Shown here: one piece after another, positions 1 through 5,001 of the stretch
Position numbering within the stretch: the first letter of the stretch is position 1
Layout of the letters: each line of letters starts with the position of its first letter
Origin: Deltaproteobacteria bacterium
Lineage (GTDB): Bacteria; Desulfobacterota; Syntrophia; Syntrophales; UBA2210
Reading direction: 5' to 3'
Length of the DNA: 5,680 bases
NCBI GenBank assembly: GCA_016934695.1
Contig: JAFGSH010000167.1
Coordinates: forward strand, 1 to 5,680
The notes under the pieces: model-generated
What the model was told of the DNA's origin: nothing
Database searches by the model: none
What the model saw: only the letters and a program-made list of their open reading frames with translations
Position numbers and translations under genes: made by a program

Positions 1-713
1 GACGGGTGGTACCCCGCCGTGCAGTCCAGGTAGAGGGCCGCATCCTCCACGGTCCGTGTCAGGGGACCGAGGGCGACGATGGGGTTCATGCTGAGGATCG
101 GGAGCGGTCCCATGGGAATCCTCCCGTAGGAGGGTTTGATCCCGAAACAGCCCGTGTAGGAGGCGGGAATGCGGATCGATCCCCCGCCGTCGGAGCCGGT
201 CGCCACGGGGACCATCCCGGCGGCCACCGCTGCGGCCGAGCCGCCGCTGGAGCCCCCCGGTGTCCGCTCGATGTTCCATGGGTTCCGGGTGATTCCGAAG
301 AGGCGGTTCTTGCAGAATCCCGTCGATCCGAACTCCGGCGTGTTGGTCTTCCCCACTACGATGGCGCCGGCCTCCCTGAGGCGCGCCACCTGTACCGAAT
401 TCTCCGCCGCCACGTTGTCCTTGAAGGGGACGGAACCGAAGCTGGTCACCATCCCGGCGACATCCTCCAGATCCTTGACCCCGATGGGGAGTCCCGCGAG
501 GGGACCGGGTTTTTCGCCCGCCGCGATCGATTCGGTGGCACCTCTCGCCTCGTCCATCGCCCGATCGGCATCTATCGATACGAAGGCATTCACGGAGGGA
601 TTTGCTGTCTCTATCCTCCTCAGCGTATCCTCCATCACCTCCAGGGGGGTGAGCTCCCCCGACGTGATGCGGCCGATCAGCTCCCGTGCCGATGTATACG
701 AGATCGGTGTCAT
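1..713 (-). CDS. Amidase signature family enzyme (3' end beyond window)
   Basis: Reading leftward from ATG at 713, 237 codons are visible and the gene runs off base 1, so about half of a usual 450-500 residue amidase is present. All three residues of the amidase-signature triad are visible with family spacing: Lys80 (in LPIGVKD), Ser155 (in [15 protein letters not shown]) and Ser179 (in [13 protein letters not shown]). The family hydrolyses amide bonds through the nucleophilic Ser179 and a cis-Ser/Lys relay, in the cytoplasm; no signal peptide is seen. The GSDGGGS form, where GatA proteins have GSDTGGS, argues for a catabolic amidase rather than the tRNA amidotransferase subunit, and no gatB or gatC is adjacent. 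The start is backed by a GGGGGGAGAG ribosome site just upstream. It is the last visible gene of a four-gene minus-strand run, 86 bases after the PHP gene. The substrate is unknown. The family call is secure; the specific function is open. Confidence 0.95.
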   Translation of the reverse strand, partial: MTPISYTSARELIGRITSGELTPLEVMEDTLRRIETANPSVNAFVSIDADRAMDEARGATESIAAGEKPGPLAGLPIGVKDLEDVAGMVTSFGSVPFKDNVAAENSVQVARLREAGAIVVGKTNTPEFGSTGFCKNRLFGITRNPWNIERTPGGSSGGSAAAVAAGMVPVATGSDGGGSIRIPASYTGCFGIKPSYGRIPMGPLPILSMNPIVALGPLTRTVEDAALYLDCTAGYHP

Positions 714-749
714 CTCTCTCCCCCCTTTGCGTCATGTAATCGTAGAAAT

Positions 750-779
750 ACGATAATAGAAATACCCTCTCCGGTCAAG
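750..779 (-). promoter_or_regulatory. Possible weak promoter before the amidase gene
   Basis: On the minus strand TTGACC (779-774) is followed after 17 bases by TATCGT (756-751), four of six matches to a -10 box, about 38 bases before the amidase start codon. It overlaps the loop and stem of the larger hairpin. It could give the amidase its own transcript in addition to read-through from the operon. The -10 is poor, so this is tentative. Confidence 0.25.
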
Positions 780-810
780 TGAATAGGAGAGGCGCCGTAT
801 CAGGGCGCCT
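766..810 (-). other. Two overlapping, mutually exclusive hairpins between PHP and amidase genes
   Basis: One stem pairs 790-796 with 804-810 (AGGCGCC/GGCGCCT, 7-base loop) and covers the stop codon of the PHP gene. A second pairs 766-772 with 786-792 (CCTCTCC/GGAGAGG, 13-base loop). They share bases 790-792, so in the minus-strand transcript only one can be fully formed. Neither is followed by a run of U, so neither is a clear terminator. They could stabilise the upstream message or modulate read-through into the amidase. The pairing is seen; the role is inference. Confidence 0.4.
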
Positions 811-1420
811 GCTCTGCGTGATGCGCCGAGTAGGTCCCGTGGCGGAGCGCCTCGACCAGCTCTTTCTCCGTTCTGATGGGGGAGGGAAAGAGGGTGTATG
901 CCTGTCCCACCGTCAGTAGGCCGTGGGCGTCGGACCCACCGATCCCCTTGAGGCCCAGCATCGCCGCCGCCTGAAGGGCAAGCCGGTTATCGGCCGGAGA
1001 GACGCTGCCGTTGGCGACCTCGAGCGCGTAGAGTCCCTGGAGGGCCAGAACCCGGTCCCCCAGTGATCCGCCGACCATGTCCTTCTGGTAGGGGTGGGCC
1101 GGGATGGCCACGCCGCCCCTGGCCTGTACCCAGTCGATGGCGTCCTGCATCGGGAGCCCCGGGAGGAGATCCCCCCGGCCGGCCCTGACGCCGAAGACGA
1201 GGAGGTGCCCCTCCGCCGCCCGGTACTCCATACCCCGGAAGATGGGAAATCCGCTCTTCCGGGATATCTCGTCGAAAGGCGCGCTGAGGGCGTGGGAGTG
1301 ATGCTCGGTGACGCAGACGGCATCGAGACCCACGGCCCGGGCGCGCGGCACGAGGTCGTCCGGTTCGATACTGGAGTCGCCCCCCAGGGCGCTATGGATA
1401 TGGAGATCGATCTTGAACAT
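800..1420 (-). CDS. PHP-domain metal-dependent phosphoesterase
   Basis: A 206-residue protein made of a single PHP domain. The metal-binding set is complete: HIH at residues 7-9 right after the start, TEHH at 38-41, Glu65 in GMEYR, His72, PAHP at 107-110, and GSDAH at 162-166. PHP proteins bind two or three metal ions and hydrolyse phosphoesters; relatives include histidinol phosphatase, the polymerase PHP domain and small-nucleotide or oligonucleotide phosphoesterases. The protein is as short as stand-alone PHP proteins get and lacks any fused domain, so the substrate cannot be named. The frame is open further upstream to 1471, but ATG at 1420 is preferred: it puts HIH at the usual extreme N-terminus and follows an AAAAGGGATGTG ribosome site. 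It is the third gene of the minus-strand run, 75 bases after the iron-sulfur gene, and a GC-rich hairpin lies just before it. Confidence 0.9.
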   Translation of the reverse strand: MFKIDLHIHSALGGDSSIEPDDLVPRARAVGLDAVCVTEHHSHALSAPFDEISRKSGFPIFRGMEYRAAEGHLLVFGVRAGRGDLLPGLPMQDAIDWVQARGGVAIPAHPYQKDMVGGSLGDRVLALQGLYALEVANGSVSPADNRLALQAAAMLGLKGIGGSDAHGLLTVGQAYTLFPSPIRTEKELVEALRHGTYSAHHAEQAP

Positions 1421-1442
1421 CACATCCCTTTTCGCGAAAGAA

Positions 1443-1463
1443 GGGGCGGAGTCTGTCCGCCCC
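1443..1463 (-). terminator. Terminator-like hairpin between iron-sulfur and PHP genes
   Basis: A perfect 8-bp GC-rich stem (GGGGCGGA/TCCGCCCC, 5-base loop) lies 32 bases after the stop of the iron-sulfur gene and ends 22 bases before the PHP start codon. In the minus-strand transcript it is followed by UUCUUUC, a weak U-rich tail. It fits a leaky intrinsic terminator or a 3'-end stabiliser within the operon, which would lower expression of the PHP and amidase genes relative to the two genes before them. The tail is interrupted by C, so strong termination is not expected. Confidence 0.5.
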
Positions 1464-1495
1464 TGTGTCACGTGAGGGTTCTTACCATATTTCCG

Positions 1496-2497
1496 TCAGT
1501 CCGGAAACGGTTTTTCCCCCAGCGCCATCCGGCACAGGTCGGTAATGAAGATCTCCTTCAGCCCTCTCTCGCTCGTCGGGCGGCGGAGGATACGGTGGCA
1601 GACGGGGCAGAGGGTGACCAGGGCGTCGGCGCCGCAGGCGATCGCGTCGTCCACGTTTTTCAACTGGATGTCCCGGGCCCGGTCCCGGTCGATGCGCACG
1701 ATCGGTCCGGTACAGCACAGGGCATTCTCCCGCTCGTACGTTCTCTGGGGGCGCTCCACGCCGATCAGCTCGAATATCTCATCGAGCAGAGCGTCCTTCC
1801 CGGGGGTGTAGCGCGAGGCGCAGGGGCGCTGGTAGGCGACCTTCCTGTCCAGTTTCCTGATATCGTCCTTGTGGTCTTTGAGGTAATCGCGCAGGTACTC
1901 GAAGATATGCCGGTAGGTGAAGGGAACCGCGATGCCGTAGTCCTTCACCTTTTCATGGACCATGGCGTAGCAGTCATCGTGCAGAAAGATCACCTCCTTC
2001 CCGAGCCGTGCGATGGCGTCGATGAATGCCTGGGCGTGCCGCTCGATGGGGCTTTCCATTCCCCCGTGGACGTATCCGATAAGGCAAAAGTAATCGCCCC
2101 CCTTGACGAGGGTCATCCCTTCAAAGAGGCGCCCGTCGAGAGCCCCCTCCGGGATCTGGCTTTCCATGACGCACAGGGAAAGCGCCGGCTTGTCGTCATC
2201 GCCGGGGATCACCTCGCCGGGGATCTGAAAGGCGAGATCGTACATGGCCGCGTCCGCCTCGCTGATGGGAAAGGCCCTGAATCGCTCCTGCGCCCGGAGG
2301 ATCAGGTCGTAGGGATCGGCGTCGGTGGGACAGTACTCACGGCAGGCGCAGCAGGTAACGCACGCCCTCAGGATATCCGCTTCCTTGCCTTCCATCAGGG
2401 CCTCGATCTCCGCCGCCGCCCTCTCTGTGTCGTACTCCACATAGAGACACCGTACCAGACACTCACCGCACAGATCGCATCGCGACGCATTCCACAT
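1496..2497 (-). CDS. (Fe-S)-binding CCG-domain protein, HdrD/GlpC-like
   Basis: A 333-residue cytoplasmic iron-sulfur protein. The N-terminus is a two-cluster ferredoxin module: Cys7, 10, 13, 17 (CDLCGECLVRC) and Cys46, 49, 52, 56 followed by Pro (CVTCCACREYCP), each fitting one [4Fe-4S] cluster. The rest resembles the CCG region (DUF3483/cysteine-rich domain) of heterodisulfide reductase subunit D, GlpC and lactate-utilisation LutA/LldE proteins. The second CCG repeat is intact: Cys226, CC at 261-262 (CCTGP) and LCPVC at 296-300. The first repeat, around residues 105-190, appears degenerate: there is no CC pair and only Cys138 and Cys176 remain. Such proteins pass electrons between a flavin or membrane partner and a thiol, disulfide or quinone. 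No partner oxidoreductase lies in the window. The start is supported by an AAGGGAG ribosome site 7 bases upstream. It is the second gene of the operon. Confidence 0.92.
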   Translation of the reverse strand: MWNASRCDLCGECLVRCLYVEYDTERAAAEIEALMEGKEADILRACVTCCACREYCPTDADPYDLILRAQERFRAFPISEADAAMYDLAFQIPGEVIPGDDDKPALSLCVMESQIPEGALDGRLFEGMTLVKGGDYFCLIGYVHGGMESPIERHAQAFIDAIARLGKEVIFLHDDCYAMVHEKVKDYGIAVPFTYRHIFEYLRDYLKDHKDDIRKLDRKVAYQRPCASRYTPGKDALLDEIFELIGVERPQRTYERENALCCTGPIVRIDRDRARDIQLKNVDDAIACGADALVTLCPVCHRILRRPTSERGLKEIFITDLCRMALGEKPFPD

Positions 2498-2570
2498 GAT
2501 GTATCTCCCTTGATCGTGTTATGTCCCATATCCTCTTCCCCTGCAGGGGGTTTTTCCGAATCACTTTCCC

Positions 2571-3506
2571 TCAGGGGAGAAGGGGCGCGAGAATTCGCTC
2601 TGCATTCCCTCCCAGTATGGCGTCGATCTCCTCCTTTGCAAAGTGGATTCCGTCCGGGGCCCCGTCGGTGAGGGACCTCAGTATCCGTATGTACTCTCCG
2701 GCGGGGATCGTGGGGTCGAAGATCGGTCCGTCCGTTCCGAAGAGGACCTTGTCGCACCCCGCCTTGTCGATGACCTCCCGGAGCTCCCGTCGGAAGAGGG
2801 GGAAGTTTCGTTTCGCCAGGGTCTGCCACTCGGCCGTGTCGCCGTAGAGATGCGGCTGCACGTAGGCCAGTCCGGCCCAGTCGCGCCACCAGTACTGCCC
2901 CATATGGGCGGCGATGACGGTCAGGTCTGGAAAGTCCGTGGCAAGGGGATCCAGAAGCAGGGGATGGGCGTAGGTTCCCCCCTTCCCCGGAGGGATGATG
3001 GGACCGGTGTGGATCAGGACGACGCCCCCGGCCTCCTGGACGATCTCATAGAGGCGGTATGCCTCCTCTCCATTGGGATAATAACCGTGATCGGGGTGGA
3101 GCTTGAGTCCTTTCAGGCCGTAGCCGTCGAGGCAGCGGCGCATCAATTCCGGCGCCTCGGGGCGGCGTGGATCGACCCCGGCGAGGCCGATGAACCGGTC
3201 GGGGTGCCGCCCGGCGATCGCCCCGGTCTGTTCGTTGACGGCATCCGCCACCTCGAGGGTGCTCCCCTTGACGGCCGCGTTGTCCACGGCGCAGAAGACG
3301 GTGATGTCGATACCGTCGGCGTCCATCTTCCCGAGCAGTTTTTCACCGTCGGGATCGGCGAAGTCCTCGCGCACCTGTTCGGCCAGCGTCTCGAAATCGA
3401 GATCGATCCCGAGCTTGTTCGCCGTTTCGAAGGTCCACTGGGCGACCACGCGGGCCGTGCCTCTCCCCAGACGGGGCATCATGTGGTAGTGGGTGTCGAT
3501 GATCAT
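2571..3506 (-). CDS. Amidohydrolase-2 family metal-dependent hydrolase
   Basis: A 311-residue TIM-barrel hydrolase of the amidohydrolase-2 group, whose members include aminocarboxymuconate-semialdehyde decarboxylase, resorcylate and related non-oxidative decarboxylases, and lactonases or amide hydrolases. Visible signature residues are DTHYH at 4-8 (first two metal ligands), LKLHPDH at 134-140, LIHTG with His166, AAHMG with His201, FGTDGP with Asp259, and the C-terminal GGNAERIL helix at 299-306. All expected metal and catalytic positions are present, so the enzyme should be active. The frame extends upstream to 3593, but ATG at 3506 is chosen because MIIDTHxH is the usual family start and GAGAGGGG lies about 11 bases before it; the longer version would also overlap the promoter. 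It is the first gene of the minus-strand run, about 50 bases from a good sigma-70 promoter. Whether it hydrolyses or decarboxylates cannot be told from the sequence. Confidence 0.92.
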   Translation of the reverse strand: MIIDTHYHMMPRLGRGTARVVAQWTFETANKLGIDLDFETLAEQVREDFADPDGEKLLGKMDADGIDITVFCAVDNAAVKGSTLEVADAVNEQTGAIAGRHPDRFIGLAGVDPRRPEAPELMRRCLDGYGLKGLKLHPDHGYYPNGEEAYRLYEIVQEAGGVVLIHTGPIIPPGKGGTYAHPLLLDPLATDFPDLTVIAAHMGQYWWRDWAGLAYVQPHLYGDTAEWQTLAKRNFPLFRRELREVIDKAGCDKVLFGTDGPIFDPTIPAGEYIRILRSLTDGAPDGIHFAKEEIDAILGGNAERILAPLLP

Positions 3507-3564
3507 CGATGCCGCTTCCCCTCTCGTGTCATTATCCGCTTCTGTTGGAGCGTCGGGACGGTGT

Positions 3565-3593
3565 ATGGTACGAACCGTGTGCCAGAAAGTCAA
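3565..3593 (-). promoter_or_regulatory. Sigma-70 promoter of the four-gene minus-strand operon
   Basis: On the minus strand TTGACT (3593-3588) and TACCAT (3570-3565) are separated by exactly 17 bases. Transcription would begin near 3558 and leave a leader of about 50 bases before the amidohydrolase start. Short inverted arms ACGGT (3558-3562) and ACCGT (3574-3578) flank the -10 and could be an operator half-site pair. The -35 and spacing are strong; the -10 matches four of six consensus bases. Confidence 0.6.
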
Positions 3594-3611
3594 GGACAGA
3601 TGATTGGGAAG

Positions 3612-3639
3612 TTGACAGAGATGGGGCTTTCACTATGCT
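3612..3639 (+). promoter_or_regulatory. Plus-strand sigma-70-like promoter, back to back with the operon promoter
   Basis: TTGACA (3612-3617) is a perfect -35 box, followed after 16 bases by TATGCT (3634-3639), four of six matches to a -10. It points right, away from the operon. The nearest convincing plus-strand gene starts over 500 bases further on, so it may serve a small transcript, a lost gene or the doubtful ORF at 3702. Its -35 and the operon -35 form an inverted repeat (AGTCAA and TTGACA) 18 bases apart. Confidence 0.4.
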
Positions 3640-3701
3640 CCCTTCTCGCAAGGGGGTGATTCCCGGAGGCGGTTCATTTTCGGCAAGGGAGGGAAGGGTG
3701 A

Positions 3702-3980
3702 ATGGAAGCCACGCTTGCCCTCAGGGGGAAAGTAGGGTTCACTCCGTTATCACAAGATTGTTGGTGCCGCATGCAATTGCCATTTCCCATTACAGAAGTA
3801 AGGGTTGGGATGTTGTGTGGCCTGCCTTCATGGGGTTTTACATTTCTATCCTTGAAATGTCTTTATTGGATGGATCCCAGTTGCTTGTTCTTCACTTCGC
3901 CCCCCTCCTCTTTTCGGGTCTTCTTGCATGAGATTTTTTTCCACAGCCAGTTCCTGAAGGTATTCTTGGCAGATCGATAA
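3702..3980 (+). CDS. Doubtful 92-residue open frame
   Basis: The frame starts with ATG preceded by GGGAGGGAAGGGTGA, a very good ribosome binding site, and lies about 55 bases after a plausible transcription start from the promoter at 3612-3639. Against coding, the product is rich in Cys, Trp, Phe and Ser with no domain, signal peptide or regular membrane segment, and codon use is unlike the neighbouring genes. It is listed because the start context is better than chance would usually give. It may equally be a chance purine run or a remnant. Confidence 0.15.
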   Translation: MEATLALRGKVGFTPLSQDCWCRMQLPFPITEVRVGMLCGLPSWGFTFLSLKCLYWMDPSCLFFTSPPSSFRVFLHEIFFHSQFLKVFLADR

Positions 3981-3992
3981 TAGGGGTCGCAT
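3846..3992 (-). CDS. Possible 48-residue small protein or gene remnant
   Basis: A short minus-strand frame from ATG at 3992 to TAG at 3846 gives a charged product. Its first half (ICQEYLQELAVEKNLMQED, residues 7-25) has a helix-like, protein-like composition. That stretch loosely recalls the N-terminal core-binding helix of tyrosine recombinases (pattern EYLxxLxVEKNL), so it could be the scrap of an integrase; this is pattern memory only. The ribosome site is poor (TTGAG), the C-terminal half is Gly/Arg-rich without pattern, and no catalytic region is nearby. Confidence 0.15.
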   Translation of the reverse strand: MRPLLSICQEYLQELAVEKNLMQEDPKRGGGRSEEQATGIHPIKTFQG

Positions 3993-3995
3993 GGC

Positions 3996-4060
3996 TCAAT
4001 ATATAACGTATAGTATTGATATATACTCAACGTATAGCCTCGATGTATGATAGCATCATA
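3996..4060. repeat. AT-rich cluster of direct and inverted repeats
   Basis: The 9-mer AACGTATAG occurs at 4005-4013 and 4029-4037, exactly 24 bases apart, within imperfectly repeated AT-rich surroundings. Dyads overlap it: TCAATA (3996-4001) with TATTGA (4014-4019), TTGA (4016-4019) with TCAA (4027-4030), and a separate perfect hairpin TATGAT-AGC-ATCATA at 4046-4060. This arrangement resembles tandem operator or bending sites more than coding DNA. Regulator and function are unknown. Confidence 0.5.
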
Positions 4061-4089
4061 ACCAATTGAATATATATAGTAATAATACA

Positions 4090-4106
4090 ATAAAAAAATT
4101 TTTTAT
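4090..4106. promoter_or_regulatory. Symmetric A-tract/T-tract just upstream of the MerR promoter
   Basis: A run of seven A followed by six T, flanked by AT on both sides, forms a 17-base near-perfect dyad ending 16 bases before the -35 box. A-tracts at this distance commonly bend DNA or act as UP elements contacted by the polymerase alpha subunits; an effect here is inferred. It is too AT-only to work as an intrinsic terminator. Confidence 0.35.
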
Positions 4107-4122
4107 CAATGATACTTTTTTG

Positions 4123-4152
4123 TTGACAAGATGTATCCTCGGGGGATATCCT
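4123..4152 (+). promoter_or_regulatory. MerR gene promoter with dyad operator in the spacer
   Basis: TTGACA (4123-4128) and TATCCT (4147-4152) are separated by 18 bases, longer than the optimum. The spacer contains the dyad TATCC (4134-4138) - N5 - GGATA (4144-4148), centred at 4141 and touching the -10. MerR-family proteins typically bind a dyad between -35 and -10 of a promoter with an over-long spacer and untwist it to activate, and many control their own gene. Here the next gene is a MerR protein, so autoregulation is the simplest reading. Transcription would start near 4159, leaving a leader of about 23 bases with a GAGGTGG ribosome site at 4168-4174. Confidence 0.6.
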
Positions 4153-4181
4153 GCCGTGAAAATGGTCGAGGTGGATGAAAA

Positions 4182-4895
4182 ATGAAGATCAGCGAATTGG
4201 CTCAACGGACCGGGGTATCCAAGGAAACCATCCATTATTACATCCGGGAAGGGATTCTCAGAAAACCGCGCAAATCAGCGAAGAATGCTGCCGATTACAG
4301 CGAGGATTATGCCGAGCTGATTCCTATTATCAAAGTGCTCCAGGAGGATTACTTCCTGCCCCTTTCCATCATCAAGAAGGTTATCAAACAACTGAAAAAG
4401 CAGTCTATCTCAGAAAAAGCCTCATTTCAGTTTCTAAGCAAATACTTCAGGCCCCTTGAGAGGCTTTTTGCTCCCGACATCGAAGGGAGAGAGGCATTCC
4501 TGAAGACCACGGGTCTTATACGGAGGTTTCTCGACAAGTTCGAAGAGTGGGGCATTATTACACCGGAATTAAAGGACGGGCAGCTGGTTTATTCTAAGGA
4601 CGACGTTATCATCGGTAAGTTAATAGTCCATTTTGACCGGCTCGGCTTTAATGAGGAGAACGGTGTCGACGCCGAGGATCTAAGATTCATCACCGACTTC
4701 GTCCGGGAATACGTAACAAAATACCAGGCGTTTCTCTTCAAGTCAAATCTGGGCACACTGTCTTCGGATGATCTCGAAAGGAAGGGTGGCGCGTATATGG
4801 AAACGATCAGTCTCTTCTTTTACCATATTTACCATAAACTCTTCGCTGAAGAGTATGCCCGCTTGCTCACATCAGTTGGGGACCGGAAGGACTGA
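4182..4895 (+). CDS. MerR-family regulator with a second MerR-like winged-helix segment
   Basis: A 237-residue protein. Residues 1-70 are a typical MerR DNA-binding domain: helix-turn-helix KISELAQRTGVSKETIHYYI, the GIL turn, a wing with ADYSEDYAEL, and the helix region ending LPLSIIKKVI. Residues 106-155 repeat the same layout in degenerate form (GLIRRFLDKFEEWGIITPEL, then LVYSKDDVIIGKL and FDRLGF), which looks like a second winged helix. The remaining 80 residues are predicted helical, with no metal-binding Cys set, so it is not a mercury or copper-type sensor; a small-molecule or acyl ligand is conceivable but not shown. ATG at 4182 has GAGGTGG 7 bases upstream. Codon use is more AT-rich than in the left-hand operon; only 20 of the 60 bases 4381-4440 are G or C. 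The following gene encodes a substrate-binding protein, its likely target. Family certain, ligand unknown. Confidence 0.93.
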   Translation: MKISELAQRTGVSKETIHYYIREGILRKPRKSAKNAADYSEDYAELIPIIKVLQEDYFLPLSIIKKVIKQLKKQSISEKASFQFLSKYFRPLERLFAPDIEGREAFLKTTGLIRRFLDKFEEWGIITPELKDGQLVYSKDDVIIGKLIVHFDRLGFNEENGVDAEDLRFITDFVREYVTKYQAFLFKSNLGTLSSDDLERKGGAYMETISLFFYHIYHKLFAEEYARLLTSVGDRKD

Positions 4896-4940
4896 AGAAG
4901 ATCCGCTGCGGAACTGGTAAAAGGGGATTGTGCGGCACGA

Positions 4941-4951
4941 ACGGGACCCGT
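4941..4951. promoter_or_regulatory. Short palindrome before the substrate-binding protein gene
   Basis: ACGGG-A-CCCGT is an 11-base perfect dyad in the 106-base gap between the regulator and the transporter gene. The centre is too short for an RNA hairpin loop, so if functional it would be a protein site. No convincing -35/-10 pair is found in this gap, so the transporter gene may be read through from the MerR promoter. Confidence 0.25.
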
Positions 4952-5001
4952 CTTGGGGATCGCGTGAATTTTACAACAAATAAGAAAGAGGGGTGACGGT
5001 T

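Larger units (their letters stand above)
3507..4181. other. Long intergenic region without a convincing gene
   Basis: About 675 bases separate the minus-strand operon from the plus-strand regulator. The left end (to about 3640) contains two back-to-back promoters. The stretch 3640-3990 has a hairpin (3638-3644 with 3650-3656, one G-U pair) and two small open frames of doubtful coding character. From about 3990 to 4120 it is very AT-rich and repeat-laden; only 8 of the 60 bases 4061-4120 are G or C. The last 60 bases are the promoter, operator and ribosome site of the MerR gene. Its length is unusual for compact bacterial DNA and may mark a decayed gene or an insertion boundary. Confidence 0.7.

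Noticed and set aside
6..782. A 258-codon plus-strand frame at the left edge, and another at 169-756
   Set aside because: Both are opposite the amidase gene, whose Lys-Ser-Ser triad is intact; their translations are low-complexity and motif-free.
2538..2555. CCCCTGCAGGGG palindrome followed by T residues as a terminator
   Set aside because: The stem is only 4 bp with a 4-base loop, and the T run is on the plus strand, where no gene needs terminating. It may be chance.
1094..2671. A 525-codon open frame on the plus strand
   Set aside because: It lies antisense to the PHP and iron-sulfur genes, both of which carry complete motif sets. The product has no recognisable domain, and long antisense frames are common opposite GC-rich genes.
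2643..3659. A 338-codon plus-strand frame
   Set aside because: It is antisense to the amidohydrolase gene and across its promoter, with no domain pattern.
3600..3760. Terminal repeats of an IS21-like or other insertion sequence
   Set aside because: The TGTCAACTT-type string on the minus strand and short inverted arms were considered, but no paired ends, target duplication or transposase remnant is visible.
3863..4090. A 75-codon minus-strand frame rich in Tyr and Lys
   Set aside because: The Tyr/Ile-rich start merely reflects the AT-rich repeat tract; there is no ribosome site or domain.
4934..4950. Sigma-54 promoter (GGCACG) before the transporter gene
   Set aside because: The -24-like GGCACG is present, but the -12 position reads GGAC instead of TTGC and lacks the essential GC.
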